DNA of 12,204 nucleotides from Burkholderiaceae bacterium (GTDB taxonomy: Bacteria > Pseudomonadota > Gammaproteobacteria > Burkholderiales > Burkholderiaceae), in assembly GCA_030151165.1 (NCBI GenBank), contig JASLEM010000433.1, forward strand, positions 1-12,204, in the 5' to 3' direction. Within the stretch, counting starts at the first letter, position 1. Each line of letters opens with the position of its first letter. A program made the translations under genes and the position numbers. Below, in pieces: positions 1 through 6,922 of the stretch. A model generated the notes under the pieces. It worked only from the letters and a program-made list of their open reading frames with translations. It was not told where the DNA came from and searched no databases.

Positions 1-1
1 G

Positions 2-457
2 ATCACCTACGGCCTCGAGCGCCTGGCGATGTACATCCAGGGCAAGGAAAGCCTGTTCGACCTCGAGTGGACGCCGGGCGTCACGTACCGCGACGTGTTC
101 CACCAGAACGAGGTGGAGCAGAGCACGTACAACTTCGAGCACTCGGACGTCACGTTCCTGCTGCAGGCGTTCGGCGAGTACGAGAAGATGTCCAAGCACC
201 TCATGGAGCACCAGCTCGCGCTGCCCGCGTACGAGCAGCTTCTCAAGGCCGGCCACACGTTCAACCTGCTGGACGCGCGCGGCGCGATCAGCGTCACCGA
301 GCGCGCCGCCTACATCGGCCGCATCCGCAACCTCGCGCGCGCCGTCGCGCAGAGCTACCTCGAGAGCCGCGCCCGCCTCGGCTTCCCGATGGCGCCGAAG
401 GCGTGGGCCGACGAAGTGATCGCGCAGATCGAAAAGAAGAAGGGCGATCAGAAATGA
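2..457 (+). CDS. glyQ: Glycyl-tRNA synthetase alpha subunit, C-terminal half (5' truncated by window)
   Basis: This is the C-terminal 151 residues of GlyQ, the catalytic alpha subunit of the bacterial alpha2-beta2 glycyl-tRNA synthetase, which activates glycine with ATP and charges tRNA-Gly in the cytoplasm. The frame is open from base 2, and the start lies outside the window. Recognisable family sequence includes [13 protein letters not shown] at the left edge, then [16 protein letters not shown] and YNFEHSD, and a helical C-terminus with [14 protein letters not shown] and [10 protein letters not shown]. Full-length GlyQ is about 300 residues, so roughly half is present. It ends in a Lys-rich tail and overlaps the glyS start by 4 bp (ATGA at 454-457), a sign of translational coupling that would help keep the two subunits in balance. 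Identification is secure. Confidence 0.97.
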   Translation: MTYGLERLAMYIQGKESLFDLEWTPGVTYRDVFHQNEVEQSTYNFEHSDVTFLLQAFGEYEKMSKHLMEHQLALPAYEQLLKAGHTFNLLDARGAISVTERAAYIGRIRNLARAVAQSYLESRARLGFPMAPKAWADEVIAQIEKKKGDQK

Positions 458-2565
458 GCGCGCAAGACACCAAGAACCTCCTCGTCGAACTGGTCTGCGA
501 GGAACTGCCGCCGAAGGCGCTGCGCAAGCTCGGCGAGTCGTTCGCGACGACGCTCGTCGCGTCGCTGAAGTCCGCCGGCCTCGCCGACGAGGCGGCCGTC
601 GTCACCGGCTTCGCCTCGCCGCGCCGCCTCGGCGTGCACGTGACCGGCGTCGCCGCCAAGGCCGCCGACCGCGCGCTGCTGCAGAAGCTGATGCCTGCGG
701 CCGTCGCCTTCGACAAGGACGGCAACCCGTCGCCCGCGCTGCTGAAGAAGCTGCAGTCGCTGGGCTTCGGCGCCGAGGCCGTGCCCGCCCTGAAGCGCCA
801 GCCGGACGGCAAGGCCGAGAGCCTGTTCGTCGACCAGGTCGTGGCCGGCGCGACGCTCGCCGACGGCCTGCAGAAGGCGATCGACGAGACGCTCGCGAAG
901 CTGCCGATCCCCAAGGTCATGACCTACCAGCTCGCCGACGGCTGGAGCGACGTGAAGTTCGTGCGTCCGGCGCATCGGCTCGTCGCGCTGCACGGCGCCG
1001 ACATCGTGCCGGTGAAGGCGCTGGGCCTCGTCGCCGACCGCATCACGCAAGGCCATCGCTTCGAGGCGAAGAGCCCGACGATCAGCGTGCGCGACGCCGA
1101 CAGCCACGCGGCGCAGCTCGCCGACGAAGGCGCGGTGATCGCCGGCTTCGACGCGCGCCGCGCCGAGATCGTGCGCCAGCTCGCGGCCGCCGCCGCGAAG
1201 GAAGGCCTCGCGCCGATCCAGGACGACGCGCTGCTGGACGAGGTCTGCTCGCTGGTCGAGCGCCCGAACGTGCTCACCTGCCGCTTCGAGGAGGACTTCC
1301 TCGCCGTGCCGCAGGAATGCCTGATCCTGACGATGAAGGCGAACCAGAAGTACTTCCCGCTGCTGGACGCGGCCGGCAAGTTGACCAACAAGTTCCTGGT
1401 CGTCAGCAACATCAGCCCGAGCGACCCGGGCGCGGTGATCCAGGGCAACGAGCGCGTCGTGCGCCCGCGCCTGGCCGACGCCAAGTTCTTCTTCGACCAG
1501 GACCGCAGGAAGTCGCTCGCCGACCGCGTGCCGGGGCTGGACAAGGTCGTCTACCACGGCAAGCTGGGCAGCCAGGGCGCGCGCGTCACGCGCGTGCGCG
1601 AGATCGCCCGCGCGATCGCGGCGGAGCTCGGCGACGCCGGGCTGGTGGACAAGGTCGACACCGCCGCGCATCTCGCCAAGGCCGATCTCGTCACCGACAT
1701 GGTCGGCGAGTTCCCCGAGCTGCAAGGCATCATGGGCGGCTACTACGCGCGCCACGACGGCCTCGGCGACGAGATCGCCGACGCGATCGAGGATCACTAC
1801 AAGCCGCGTTTCGCCGGCGACGCGCTGCCGCGCAACCGCGCCGGCCTGGTCGTCGCGCTCGCGGACAAGCTCGAGACGCTGGTCGGCCTGTTCGGCATCG
1901 GCCAGGTGCCGACCGGCGACAAGGATCCGTTCGCGCTGCGCCGCCACGCGCTGGGCGTGATCCGCATGCTGGTCGAGGCGGAGCTCGCGCTCGACCTCGA
2001 CACGCTGCTCGCGCTCGCCGTGCCCGCGTTCGGCGAGGCCATCACCGACCCGCGCGCCGCGGTGTCGACGTTCATCGTCGAACGCCTCGCCGGCAGCCTG
2101 CGCGAGCAGGGCTACTCGGCGCACGAGGTCGACGCGGTGCTGGCGCTCGGCGTGCAGCGCCTGGCCGACATCCCGCGCCGCCTCGAGGCCGTGCGCGCGT
2201 TCGCCGCGCTGCCGGAAGCGGCCGCGCTGGCCGCCGCCAACAAGCGCATCTCGAACATCCTCAAGAAGAGCGCGGAGCCGGTGCAGGCCAAGGTCGACGC
2301 CACGCTGTTCGCCGAGGCCGCCGAGGGCGCGCTGTGGGCAGCGCTGAACGACGTCAAGCCGAACGCCGACGCGCTGTTCGAACGCGGCGAGTACACCGCC
2401 AGCCTGAAGGCGCTGGCCGCGCTGCGCACGCCGGTCGACGCGTTCTTCGACGGCGTGATGGTGAACGCCGACGACCTCGCGGTGCGCGCCAACCGGCTGG
2501 GCCTGCTGGCCACGCTGCACGGCGTGATGAACCGCGTGGCCGACCTGTCCCGGTTGAGCGCGTAA
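454..2565 (+). CDS. glyS: Glycyl-tRNA synthetase beta subunit
   Basis: GlyS is the beta subunit of glycyl-tRNA synthetase and is mainly responsible for tRNA recognition. The 703-residue product is close to the usual 690-700. Family landmarks are [13 protein letters not shown] at the N-terminus, [18 protein letters not shown] (from about residue 330), [14 protein letters not shown] (from about 419, in the HD-like domain) and [16 protein letters not shown] (from about 491). The last 100 or so residues form the DALR-type anticodon-binding domain. The chosen ATG overlaps the glyQ stop by 4 bp and has a purine-rich AAGAAGGG tract upstream near 436-444. The same frame is open further upstream to base 67, but that stretch overlaps glyQ and is a Pro/Arg-rich shadow. 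There is no frameshift or truncation. Confidence 0.97.
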   Translation: MSAQDTKNLLVELVCEELPPKALRKLGESFATTLVASLKSAGLADEAAVVTGFASPRRLGVHVTGVAAKAADRALLQKLMPAAVAFDKDGNPSPALLKKLQSLGFGAEAVPALKRQPDGKAESLFVDQVVAGATLADGLQKAIDETLAKLPIPKVMTYQLADGWSDVKFVRPAHRLVALHGADIVPVKALGLVADRITQGHRFEAKSPTISVRDADSHAAQLADEGAVIAGFDARRAEIVRQLAAAAAKEGLAPIQDDALLDEVCSLVERPNVLTCRFEEDFLAVPQECLILTMKANQKYFPLLDAAGKLTNKFLVVSNISPSDPGAVIQGNERVVRPRLADAKFFFDQDRRKSLADRVPGLDKVVYHGKLGSQGARVTRVREIARAIAAELGDAGLVDKVDTAAHLAKADLVTDMVGEFPELQGIMGGYYARHDGLGDEIADAIEDHYKPRFAGDALPRNRAGLVVALADKLETLVGLFGIGQVPTGDKDPFALRRHALGVIRMLVEAELALDLDTLLALAVPAFGEAITDPRAAVSTFIVERLAGSLREQGYSAHEVDAVLALGVQRLADIPRRLEAVRAFAALPEAAALAAANKRISNILKKSAEPVQAKVDATLFAEAAEGALWAALNDVKPNADALFERGEYTASLKALAALRTPVDAFFDGVMVNADDLAVRANRLGLLATLHGVMNRVADLSRLSA

Positions 2566-2605
2566 GCTCGCCGCGATCCGTTCCACTTCATCCCGAGGAA
2601 GCCCG

Positions 2606-3172
2606 ATGCAAGCCCCCAAGCTCGTGATCACCGGCCGTGACGGCATCCTCAACGTCTTCCGCAACGACCACGTGAAGGCGCCGGAGGAGTGGGAGCCGAT
2701 CCCCGGCGCGCTGGAGGCCGTCGCGCGGCTGAACCATGCGGGCTGGCACGTCGTCGTCGCGACGAACCAGTCCGGCATCGGCCGCGGCATGATCGACATG
2801 ACCTCGGTCAACGCGGTGCACCAGCACATGATGAAGCTGCTGTACGAGAAGGGCGGCCGCATCGACGCGGTGTTCTTCTGCCCGCACACGGCCACCGAGC
2901 AGTGCGAGTGCCGCAAGCCGGCGCCCGGCCTGATGCGCGACATCGGCGAGCGCTACGGCGTCGACCTCGACGAGGTGCCGATGGTCTGCGACACGCTGCG
3001 CGACCTGCAGGCCGCGCAGGCCGCCGGTTGCGTGCCGCACCTCGTGCGCACCGGCCGCGCGGCCGTCGCCGACGCGGCCACCATCGAGCAATGGCTGCAG
3101 GACGTGCCCGGCACCGTCGTGCACGCCGACATGGCCGCCTTCGCCGTCCACCTCGTGGGCTCCGATCGCTGA
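2606..3172 (+). CDS. gmhB: GmhB-like HAD-family protein (heptose bisphosphatase family) lacking the nucleophile Asp
   Basis: By overall sequence this 188-residue protein belongs to the GmhB/histidinol-phosphatase group of the HAD superfamily. GmhB removes the 7-phosphate from D-glycero-beta-D-manno-heptose 1,7-bisphosphate in making the ADP-heptose of LPS inner core. Family features seen are VVVATNQSGIGRGM (about 50-63, HAD motif II), a zinc-loop pattern Cys92, His94, Cys100, Cys102 with the RKPAPG motif after it, and a motif IV Asp129/Asp133. However, motif I reads ITGRDGILN (residues 8-16) where active members have (L)DRDGxxN. The first Asp, the phosphoryl-accepting nucleophile, is Gly10 here, while the second (Asp12) is kept. 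Cys128 also replaces the usual Gly before Asp129. The start is supported by GAGGAA at 2595-2600, 5 bp before the ATG. It may be inactive, altered in function, or a clade-specific variant; the gene symbol reflects family only. Confidence 0.85.
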   Translation: MQAPKLVITGRDGILNVFRNDHVKAPEEWEPIPGALEAVARLNHAGWHVVVATNQSGIGRGMIDMTSVNAVHQHMMKLLYEKGGRIDAVFFCPHTATEQCECRKPAPGLMRDIGERYGVDLDEVPMVCDTLRDLQAAQAAGCVPHLVRTGRAAVADAATIEQWLQDVPGTVVHADMAAFAVHLVGSDR

Positions 3173-3216
3173 GCCTCCCGTTCCAACGCACGTCCACCGA
3201 CAAGAAAAATCAAGGC

Positions 3217-3972
3217 ATGGCCAAGGCACTTTCCGTCGTCCGCTCGATCCTGTTCTTCCTCTACATGGCCATCACGGTGATCCCGTGGGGCTTCACCGTC
3301 GTCGTCTGCTCGCCCTTCCTCAGCGCCGACACGATCTACACCTGGTGCATCAACTGGGTCGCGCTCGCGCACCACGGCGCGACCTGGATCTGCGGCGTGA
3401 AGAAGAAGATCGTCGGCATGGAGAACCTGCCGACGAAGTCCGACGCCACCGCGGCCGTGATCCTGGCGTCCAAGCACCAGTCGACGTGGGAGACCTTCGC
3501 GTTCCCGGTCGTCATGCCCCACCCGCTCGCCTACGTGTTCAAGAAGGAGTTGCTGTACGTGCCCTTCTTCGGCTGGGCGATGGCACGCATGGACATGATC
3601 CACATCGACCGCAGCAAGCGCGCCGAGGCCTGGAACAAGGTCGCGGCGCAGGGCAAGCGGCTCAGCGCGCTCGGCAAGTGGGTGATCATGTTCCCGGAAG
3701 GCACGCGCAGCGCGCGCGGCAAGCAGGGCACGTACAAGGCCGGCGCGTCGCGGCTCGCGATCGCGACGGGCGTGCCCATCGTGCCGATCGCCGTCGATTC
3801 GGCGCGCTGCTGGCCGCGCAAGAGCTTCTGGCTCAAGCCGGGCGTCGTGACGATCTCGATCGGCAAGCCGATCTCGCCGGTCGGTCGCGAGCCGGAGGAG
3901 CTGATCCGCGAGGTCGAGGCGTGGATCGAGGCCGAGATGCGCCGACTGGATCCCGAGGCCTACGCCGCCTGA
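3217..3972 (+). CDS. plsC: 1-acyl-sn-glycerol-3-phosphate acyltransferase (PlsC/LPLAT family)
   Basis: This is probably the enzyme that adds a second acyl chain to lysophosphatidic acid to give phosphatidic acid, at the cytoplasmic face of the inner membrane. The protein has 251 residues. A hydrophobic N-terminal segment (about 8-35) is the likely membrane anchor. The acyltransferase block I reads KHQSTWE (His87 to Glu92, HX4E in place of the textbook HX4D), followed by KKELLYVPFFGWAM (block II), FPEGTRS (159-165, block III, phosphate binding) and VPIVPIAVDS (block IV). The ATG at 3217 is chosen because residues upstream of it in this frame are a shadow of the gmhB-like gene. AAGG just before it sits too close to be a good ribosome site, so initiation may depend on upstream translation. 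It lies 44 bp after the gmhB-like stop, a pairing I believe is common in Burkholderiales. Confidence 0.9.
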   Translation: MAKALSVVRSILFFLYMAITVIPWGFTVVVCSPFLSADTIYTWCINWVALAHHGATWICGVKKKIVGMENLPTKSDATAAVILASKHQSTWETFAFPVVMPHPLAYVFKKELLYVPFFGWAMARMDMIHIDRSKRAEAWNKVAAQGKRLSALGKWVIMFPEGTRSARGKQGTYKAGASRLAIATGVPIVPIAVDSARCWPRKSFWLKPGVVTISIGKPISPVGREPEELIREVEAWIEAEMRRLDPEAYAA

Positions 3973-4015
3973 TCCCGCTGGACCATTGCGAGGCCCGTTC
4001 GATAGAATGAGGCCC

Positions 4016-4999
4016 ATGGCGCGACCTGGCCTTGCCGACGATCCCTCGCAGTTGTCCTTGTTCGATGCATCGCCGTCGACGGACGTCGCGCCGGCGTTCG
4101 GCGAGGCCGTGACGCCGCCGCCCGCGGGCGCGGCCCCATCCGCCTTCGCGCCCGAGACGCCGCGCCGCGCGCGCGGTCGCACCGCCCCCGGATCCGATCC
4201 CGTGCCGCCGACCTCCCCGCGTCGCGGCGACTTCGCGCCGCTCGCCTTCCGCCATCCGCAGGCCGAGCGCGAGGTGATGCTCGGCGAACACGTGGTGGGG
4301 TATGCGCTGCGCCGCGTGCGCCGCAGCAGCATCGGCTTCGTCGTGAGCCCCGAAGGCCTGGCCGTCAACGCGCCGCGCTGGGTCTCGCTGCAGAACATCG
4401 ACGCCGCGGTGCAGGGCAAGTCCGGCTGGATCCTGCGCAAGCTGCAGGAGCAGCAGGAACGCGCGAAGCGCGTCGAGGCCGCGCGCATCGAGTGGAAGGA
4501 CGGCACGACGCTGCCCTTCCTCGGCGAAACCGTGATCCTCCTGCTCGACCCGCGCGTCGCGGGTGCGGTGCTCAACGCCGACGCGCAGGCGCTGCCGGGC
4601 GTGCCGCGGTTGACGCTGCACGTCGGCCTGCCGCAGACGGCCGCGCCGGAGCAGATCCGCGACATCGTCCAGAGCTGGCTGCAACGCCAGGCGCTGCGCA
4701 TCTTCACCGATCGCTGCAACCACTTCGCGCCGACGCTGGGCGTGAAGATGCGCCGACTGTCGCTCAGCGCCGCGCAGACGCGCTGGGGCTCGGCGTCGGC
4801 CGACGGATCGATCCGCCTGAACTGGCGCCTCGTGCACTTCGGGTTGCAGGTGATCGACTACGTCGTCGCCCACGAACTCGCGCATCTTCGCGAGATGAAC
4901 CACAGCGCGGCGTTCTGGGACGTCGTGCGTTCGGTGGTGCCCGACTTCGAGAAGATGCGCACGACGCTCAAGGACGTGCCGGTGCCGGTCCTGGGCTGA
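4016..4999 (+). CDS. YgjP-like (DUF45) zinc metallopeptidase with disordered N-terminal tail carrying a QLSLF clamp-binding motif
   Basis: This 327-residue protein ends in a YgjP-like/DUF45 metallopeptidase domain. Its zinc site is HELAH (His286, Glu287, His290) followed by REMNHSAAFW, with His296 as the likely third ligand. Just before it are the family blocks RWGSASADGSIRLNW and VIDYVVAHELAH. The family is related in fold to SprT/WLM-type proteases; its substrates are unknown. The first 75 or so residues are Pro/Ala/Arg-rich and probably disordered. Near the N-terminus, residues 12-16 are QLSLF, the consensus motif by which many DNA-replication and repair proteins bind the beta sliding clamp. 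The ATG at 4016 follows GAGG (4009-4012) at a short 3-bp spacing; an ATG at 4007 and a TTG at 3986 in frame are alternatives, and all three keep the motif. It is probably the last gene of the glyQ operon. Confidence 0.88.
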   Translation: MARPGLADDPSQLSLFDASPSTDVAPAFGEAVTPPPAGAAPSAFAPETPRRARGRTAPGSDPVPPTSPRRGDFAPLAFRHPQAEREVMLGEHVVGYALRRVRRSSIGFVVSPEGLAVNAPRWVSLQNIDAAVQGKSGWILRKLQEQQERAKRVEAARIEWKDGTTLPFLGETVILLLDPRVAGAVLNADAQALPGVPRLTLHVGLPQTAAPEQIRDIVQSWLQRQALRIFTDRCNHFAPTLGVKMRRLSLSAAQTRWGSASADGSIRLNWRLVHFGLQVIDYVVAHELAHLREMNHSAAFWDVVRSVVPDFEKMRTTLKDVPVPVLG

Positions 5000-5022
5000 G
5001 CACTTGCTGGGCTGAGTACTTG
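4991..5022 (+). repeat. 16-bp tandem direct repeat across the metallopeptidase stop codon
   Basis: Two adjoining 16-bp copies are seen, CTGGGCTGAGCACTTG (4991-5006) and CTGGGCTGAGTACTTG (5007-5022), differing at one base. The first copy holds the last sense codons and the TGA stop at 4997-4999; the second repeats the same bases in the 3' untranslated region. This looks like a recent slippage or duplication event. Confidence 0.9.
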
Positions 5023-5218
5023 ATTAGACAGGGGTATCGGCTCGCGCTCCCGCCGGGGTAACAGCGGAGTACTACGCGCGAAAGCTTCGGCTTCCCGCAA
5101 CGCACCCCCAAAAGGGGGATGCCACTCCCCTACTCTGTAGGCAAAGTATCGGTTGCATGCTGTCGTCACCCGTCAGGGACTTGGGCATCAGGGAGTGAAA
5201 GCCGGGAAATACCGGCAG

Positions 5219-5255
5219 CAAGGCCGGTCGCTAATCACGATCGGCTTTGTTTTTT
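5219..5255 (+). terminator. Strong intrinsic terminator
   Basis: A 12-bp stem with two G-T pairs is formed by CAAGGCCGGTCG (5219-5230) and CGATCGGCTTTG (5238-5249) around the 7-base loop CTAATCA. It is followed at once by six T residues (5250-5255). The T-run is on the + strand only, so it would end the glyQ-to-metallopeptidase transcript, about 220 bp after the last stop codon. Confidence 0.85.
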
Positions 5256-5259
5256 CCGG

Positions 5260-5278
5260 ATCGCTTTGTGGCGATTTT
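5260..5278 (+). terminator. Weaker second intrinsic terminator (tandem)
   Basis: ATCGC (5260-5264) and GCGAT (5271-5275) pair around TTTGTG, with three T residues after the stem. It directly follows the stronger terminator and could catch read-through before it runs into the convergent gene. Confidence 0.45.
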
Positions 5279-5301
5279 GTGGCGCCCAGGGGGTATTGCC
5301 G

Positions 5302-6369
5302 TCAGGCGGCGACCACCGAGAACCGCCTGATGCCGTCCGCGTCGACATGGCCCGCGAGCCGCCCCATGCCGGCCAGCGCGTGCAGGTGGGCGACGGCCTC
5401 GCCCATCGCGAACGTCGTCTGGTGCAGGTCGAGCTTGCGCCTGAACAGCACCGGCAGCAGGTCGGCCGCGCTGCACGGCGCCGCGCGGCAGGCGGCGAGG
5501 GTGTCGGCGAAGCGGTCGTCGTGGTGGCGCGTCAACTGGTCGATGCGCTCGTGCAGACCCTTGAACGGCTTGCCGTGCGACGGCAGCACCAGCGTGTCGT
5601 CCGGCACGGCGCGCATCGCGGCGATCGACTGCAGGTACAGCGGCAGCGGGTCGGCTTCAGGCTCGATGTCGATCACGCTGACGTTGGTGGAGATCCGCGG
5701 CAGCACCATGTCGCCCGAGATCAGCACCTTCAGCGCGGGGCAATGCAGCGCGATGTGTTCCGGCGCGTGGCCGTAACCGGCGATGCAGTGCCAGTCGTGG
5801 CTGCCGATGCGCACCACCTGCCCCCCGAGCAGGCGGCGGAACTGGCGCGGCACCTGCGGCACCATCGACGCGTAGTAGCCCGAGCGCCCGCGCACCTTGG
5901 CGATCGCCTCCTCGTCGACGAGCCCGTGGCCCTGGAAGAACGCGGCCGCGTGGTCGCCGCCGAAACCGGTCGTCGACTGGCTCGCGACGCGCGCGGCGTT
6001 GAAGTCGGTCGCGCTGATCCACAGGCGGCAGCCCCAGCGCTCGGTGAGCCAGTGCGCGTTGCCGATGTGGTCGGGGTGCATGTGCGTGACGATGACGCGC
6101 AGCACGGGCAGGCCATCGAGGTGGTGCTCGAAGACGTGCGCCCACGCGGCGCGCGTGGTGTCGTTGGCGACGCCGCAGTCGACGATCGCCCAGCCGTCGC
6201 GGCCGTCGTCGGCGCGATCGCGCAGCAGCCACAGGTTGATGTGATCGAGCGCGAACGGCAGCGGCATGCGCAGCCAGCGCACGCCGGGCGCGAGCTCGAG
6301 GACCTCGCCGGTGGGCGGCAGCGTGTCGCCGAGCGGGTACTCGAGTTTCAGTTCGTCGGCGTTGGCCAT
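5302..6369 (-). CDS. Metallo-beta-lactamase-fold hydrolase with C-terminal winged-helix (LACTB2-like)
   Basis: The 355-residue product is a cytoplasmic metallo-beta-lactamase-fold hydrolase; no signal peptide is seen. Metal-binding residues are THMHPDHIG (His96, His98, Asp100, His101), GHAPEH (His201), SGD (Asp220) and PSHG (His265), so a full two-metal site is present. After about residue 285 a small domain resembles the winged-helix module found at the end of LACTB2-type proteins. The substrate cannot be told from sequence; the fold covers thioesterases, glyoxalase II enzymes, RNases and others. The ATG is supported by GGAG about 7 bp upstream. It diverges from liuR across a 51-bp gap that holds a LiuR-type operator overlapping its likely -35 box, so it is probably co-regulated with leucine catabolism. 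A role as an acyl-CoA thioesterase there is an inference. Confidence 0.9.
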   Translation of the reverse strand: MANADELKLEYPLGDTLPPTGEVLELAPGVRWLRMPLPFALDHINLWLLRDRADDGRDGWAIVDCGVANDTTRAAWAHVFEHHLDGLPVLRVIVTHMHPDHIGNAHWLTERWGCRLWISATDFNAARVASQSTTGFGGDHAAAFFQGHGLVDEEAIAKVRGRSGYYASMVPQVPRQFRRLLGGQVVRIGSHDWHCIAGYGHAPEHIALHCPALKVLISGDMVLPRISTNVSVIDIEPEADPLPLYLQSIAAMRAVPDDTLVLPSHGKPFKGLHERIDQLTRHHDDRFADTLAACRAAPCSAADLLPVLFRRKLDLHQTTFAMGEAVAHLHALAGMGRLAGHVDADGIRRFSVVAA

Positions 6370-6382
6370 TCGGGGCTCCGGT

Positions 6383-6412
6383 GCACTAGACTTCCGTTTA
6401 CGTTAACGTCAA
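6383..6412 (-). promoter_or_regulatory. Candidate promoter of the MBL hydrolase gene
   Basis: On the - strand TTGACG (6412-6407) matches a -35 box at 5 of 6 positions, with a weak -10 TAGTGC (6388-6383) after an 18-bp spacer. The operator described next overlaps the -35 box and spacer, as is usual for MerR-family control. Confidence 0.4.
6391..6412. promoter_or_regulatory. LiuR-type operator, MBL/liuR divergent gap
   Basis: The core TTTACGTTAACGTCAA (6397-6412) contains the perfect 10-bp palindrome ACGTTAACGT. It matches the operator before liuA at 15 of 16 bases, and at 19 of 22 when the flank from 6391 is included. Position between divergent genes suggests autoregulation of liuR together with control of the MBL gene. 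From memory, it resembles published LiuR motifs in proteobacteria. Confidence 0.75.
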
Positions 6413-6420
6413 GTCTACCC

Positions 6421-6900
6421 ATGAGTGCATCTCCCAGTACGGCGGCGAGGAAGAAGGACGCGAAGCCGGTGCCGGCCAAGGCCTTGACGAAGAGCTTCAC
6501 GATCACCGAGCTGGCGGCGGAGTTCGACGTCACGCCGCGCGCGATCCGCTTCTACGAGGACGTCGGCCTGCTCGAGCCGGGCCGCTCGGGGCGCAACCGC
6601 GTCTACTCGCAGCGCGAACGCACGCGCCTGAAGCTCACGCTGCGCGGCAAGCGCCTCGGCCTGAGCCTGCAGGAGATCAAGCAGCTGGTGGACATGTACG
6701 ACTCCCCGTCGGACACCGCGCCCCAGCTCCAGGCCTTCCTCGGCGTGCTGCGCAACCACCGCCGGCAGCTCGAGCTGCAGCTGGAGGACATCCGCGTCAC
6801 GCTCGAGGAGATCACGCAGCACGAGGCGCGCTGCGAGCGCCTGCTGCAGGCGGCCGGCGGCGCCGTGGCGCCTGCGGCGCGGCGGGCTAAATCGGCCTGA
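6421..6900 (+). CDS. liuR: MerR-family transcriptional regulator of leucine/isovalerate catabolism
   Basis: LiuR-type regulators repress or tune leucine degradation genes. The 159-residue product has a MerR winged helix-turn-helix starting with FTITELAAEFDVTPRAIRFYEDVGL (about 26-50), a wing with GRSGRNRVYS, and a C-terminal helical stretch (about 105-142) likely to be the dimer coiled coil. There is no large effector domain and only one Cys, so it is not a metal-sensor type. Its identity rests on this architecture, on the next gene being liuA, and on matching palindromes on both sides. The start is uncertain: the ATG at 6421 has no ribosome site and lies right after the operator, while an in-frame GTG at 6469 lies about 11 bp after AGGAAGAAGG (6448-6457) and would give a 143-residue protein with the whole DNA-binding domain. 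Confidence 0.88.
   Translation: MSASPSTAARKKDAKPVPAKALTKSFTITELAAEFDVTPRAIRFYEDVGLLEPGRSGRNRVYSQRERTRLKLTLRGKRLGLSLQEIKQLVDMYDSPSDTAPQLQAFLGVLRNHRRQLELQLEDIRVTLEEITQHEARCERLLQAAGGAVAPAARRAKSA
6448..6457 (+). promoter_or_regulatory. Possible internal ribosome site favouring a GTG start of liuR at 6469
   Basis: AGGAAGAAGG lies inside the annotated liuR frame, about 11 bp before an in-frame GTG. It codes for a Lys/Arg-rich piece of the tail, so it could also be plain coding sequence. The ATG at 6421 has no such site. Confidence 0.35.
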
Positions 6901-6922
6901 CCGGGCCTGAAATCCCGCTCGA

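Larger units (their letters stand above)
5000..5301. other. Non-coding convergent intergenic region with several small hairpins
   Basis: About 300 bp lie between the stops of two convergent genes, and I see no convincing coding sequence. The base composition is visibly less GC-rich than the genes around it. On the + strand it can form an AAGC-TTCG-GCTT hairpin with a stable UUCG loop (about 5084-5095), a CCCCC-AAAA-GGGGG hairpin (5105-5118), a possible 7-bp long-range pairing of CACTCCC (5123-5129) with GGGAGTG (5191-5197), and GCCGG-GAAATA-CCGGC (5201-5216), before the terminators. The CACTCCC strand can also compete for the G-run of the second hairpin. I found no good promoter inside and no match to a named RNA family that I know. 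It may be only a structured 3' untranslated region, or a source of a 3'-derived small RNA. Confidence 0.6.

Noticed and set aside
67..453. Upstream extension of the glyS frame
   Set aside because: It overlaps glyQ in another frame and is Arg/Pro-rich. The ATG at 454 matches the conserved start of GlyS.
448..2943. 831-codon open frame on the - strand opposite glyS and the gmhB-like gene
   Set aside because: It mirrors well-recognised genes, has the Arg/Ala/Val/His-rich make-up of GC-rich shadow frames, and has no family features.
3986..4015. TTG or ATG starts upstream of the metallopeptidase ATG at 4016
   Set aside because: Neither the TTG at 3986 nor the ATG at 4007 has a ribosome site, and the extra residues show no family match. 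They remain possible but less likely.
5000..5301. Riboswitch in the intergenic region
   Set aside because: Mutually exclusive pairings exist, but there is no downstream gene in that direction to control and no known aptamer motif was recognised.
5119..6420. Long + strand frame running into liuR from 5119
   Set aside because: It is the reverse shadow of the MBL gene; the MerR similarity starts only after 6421.
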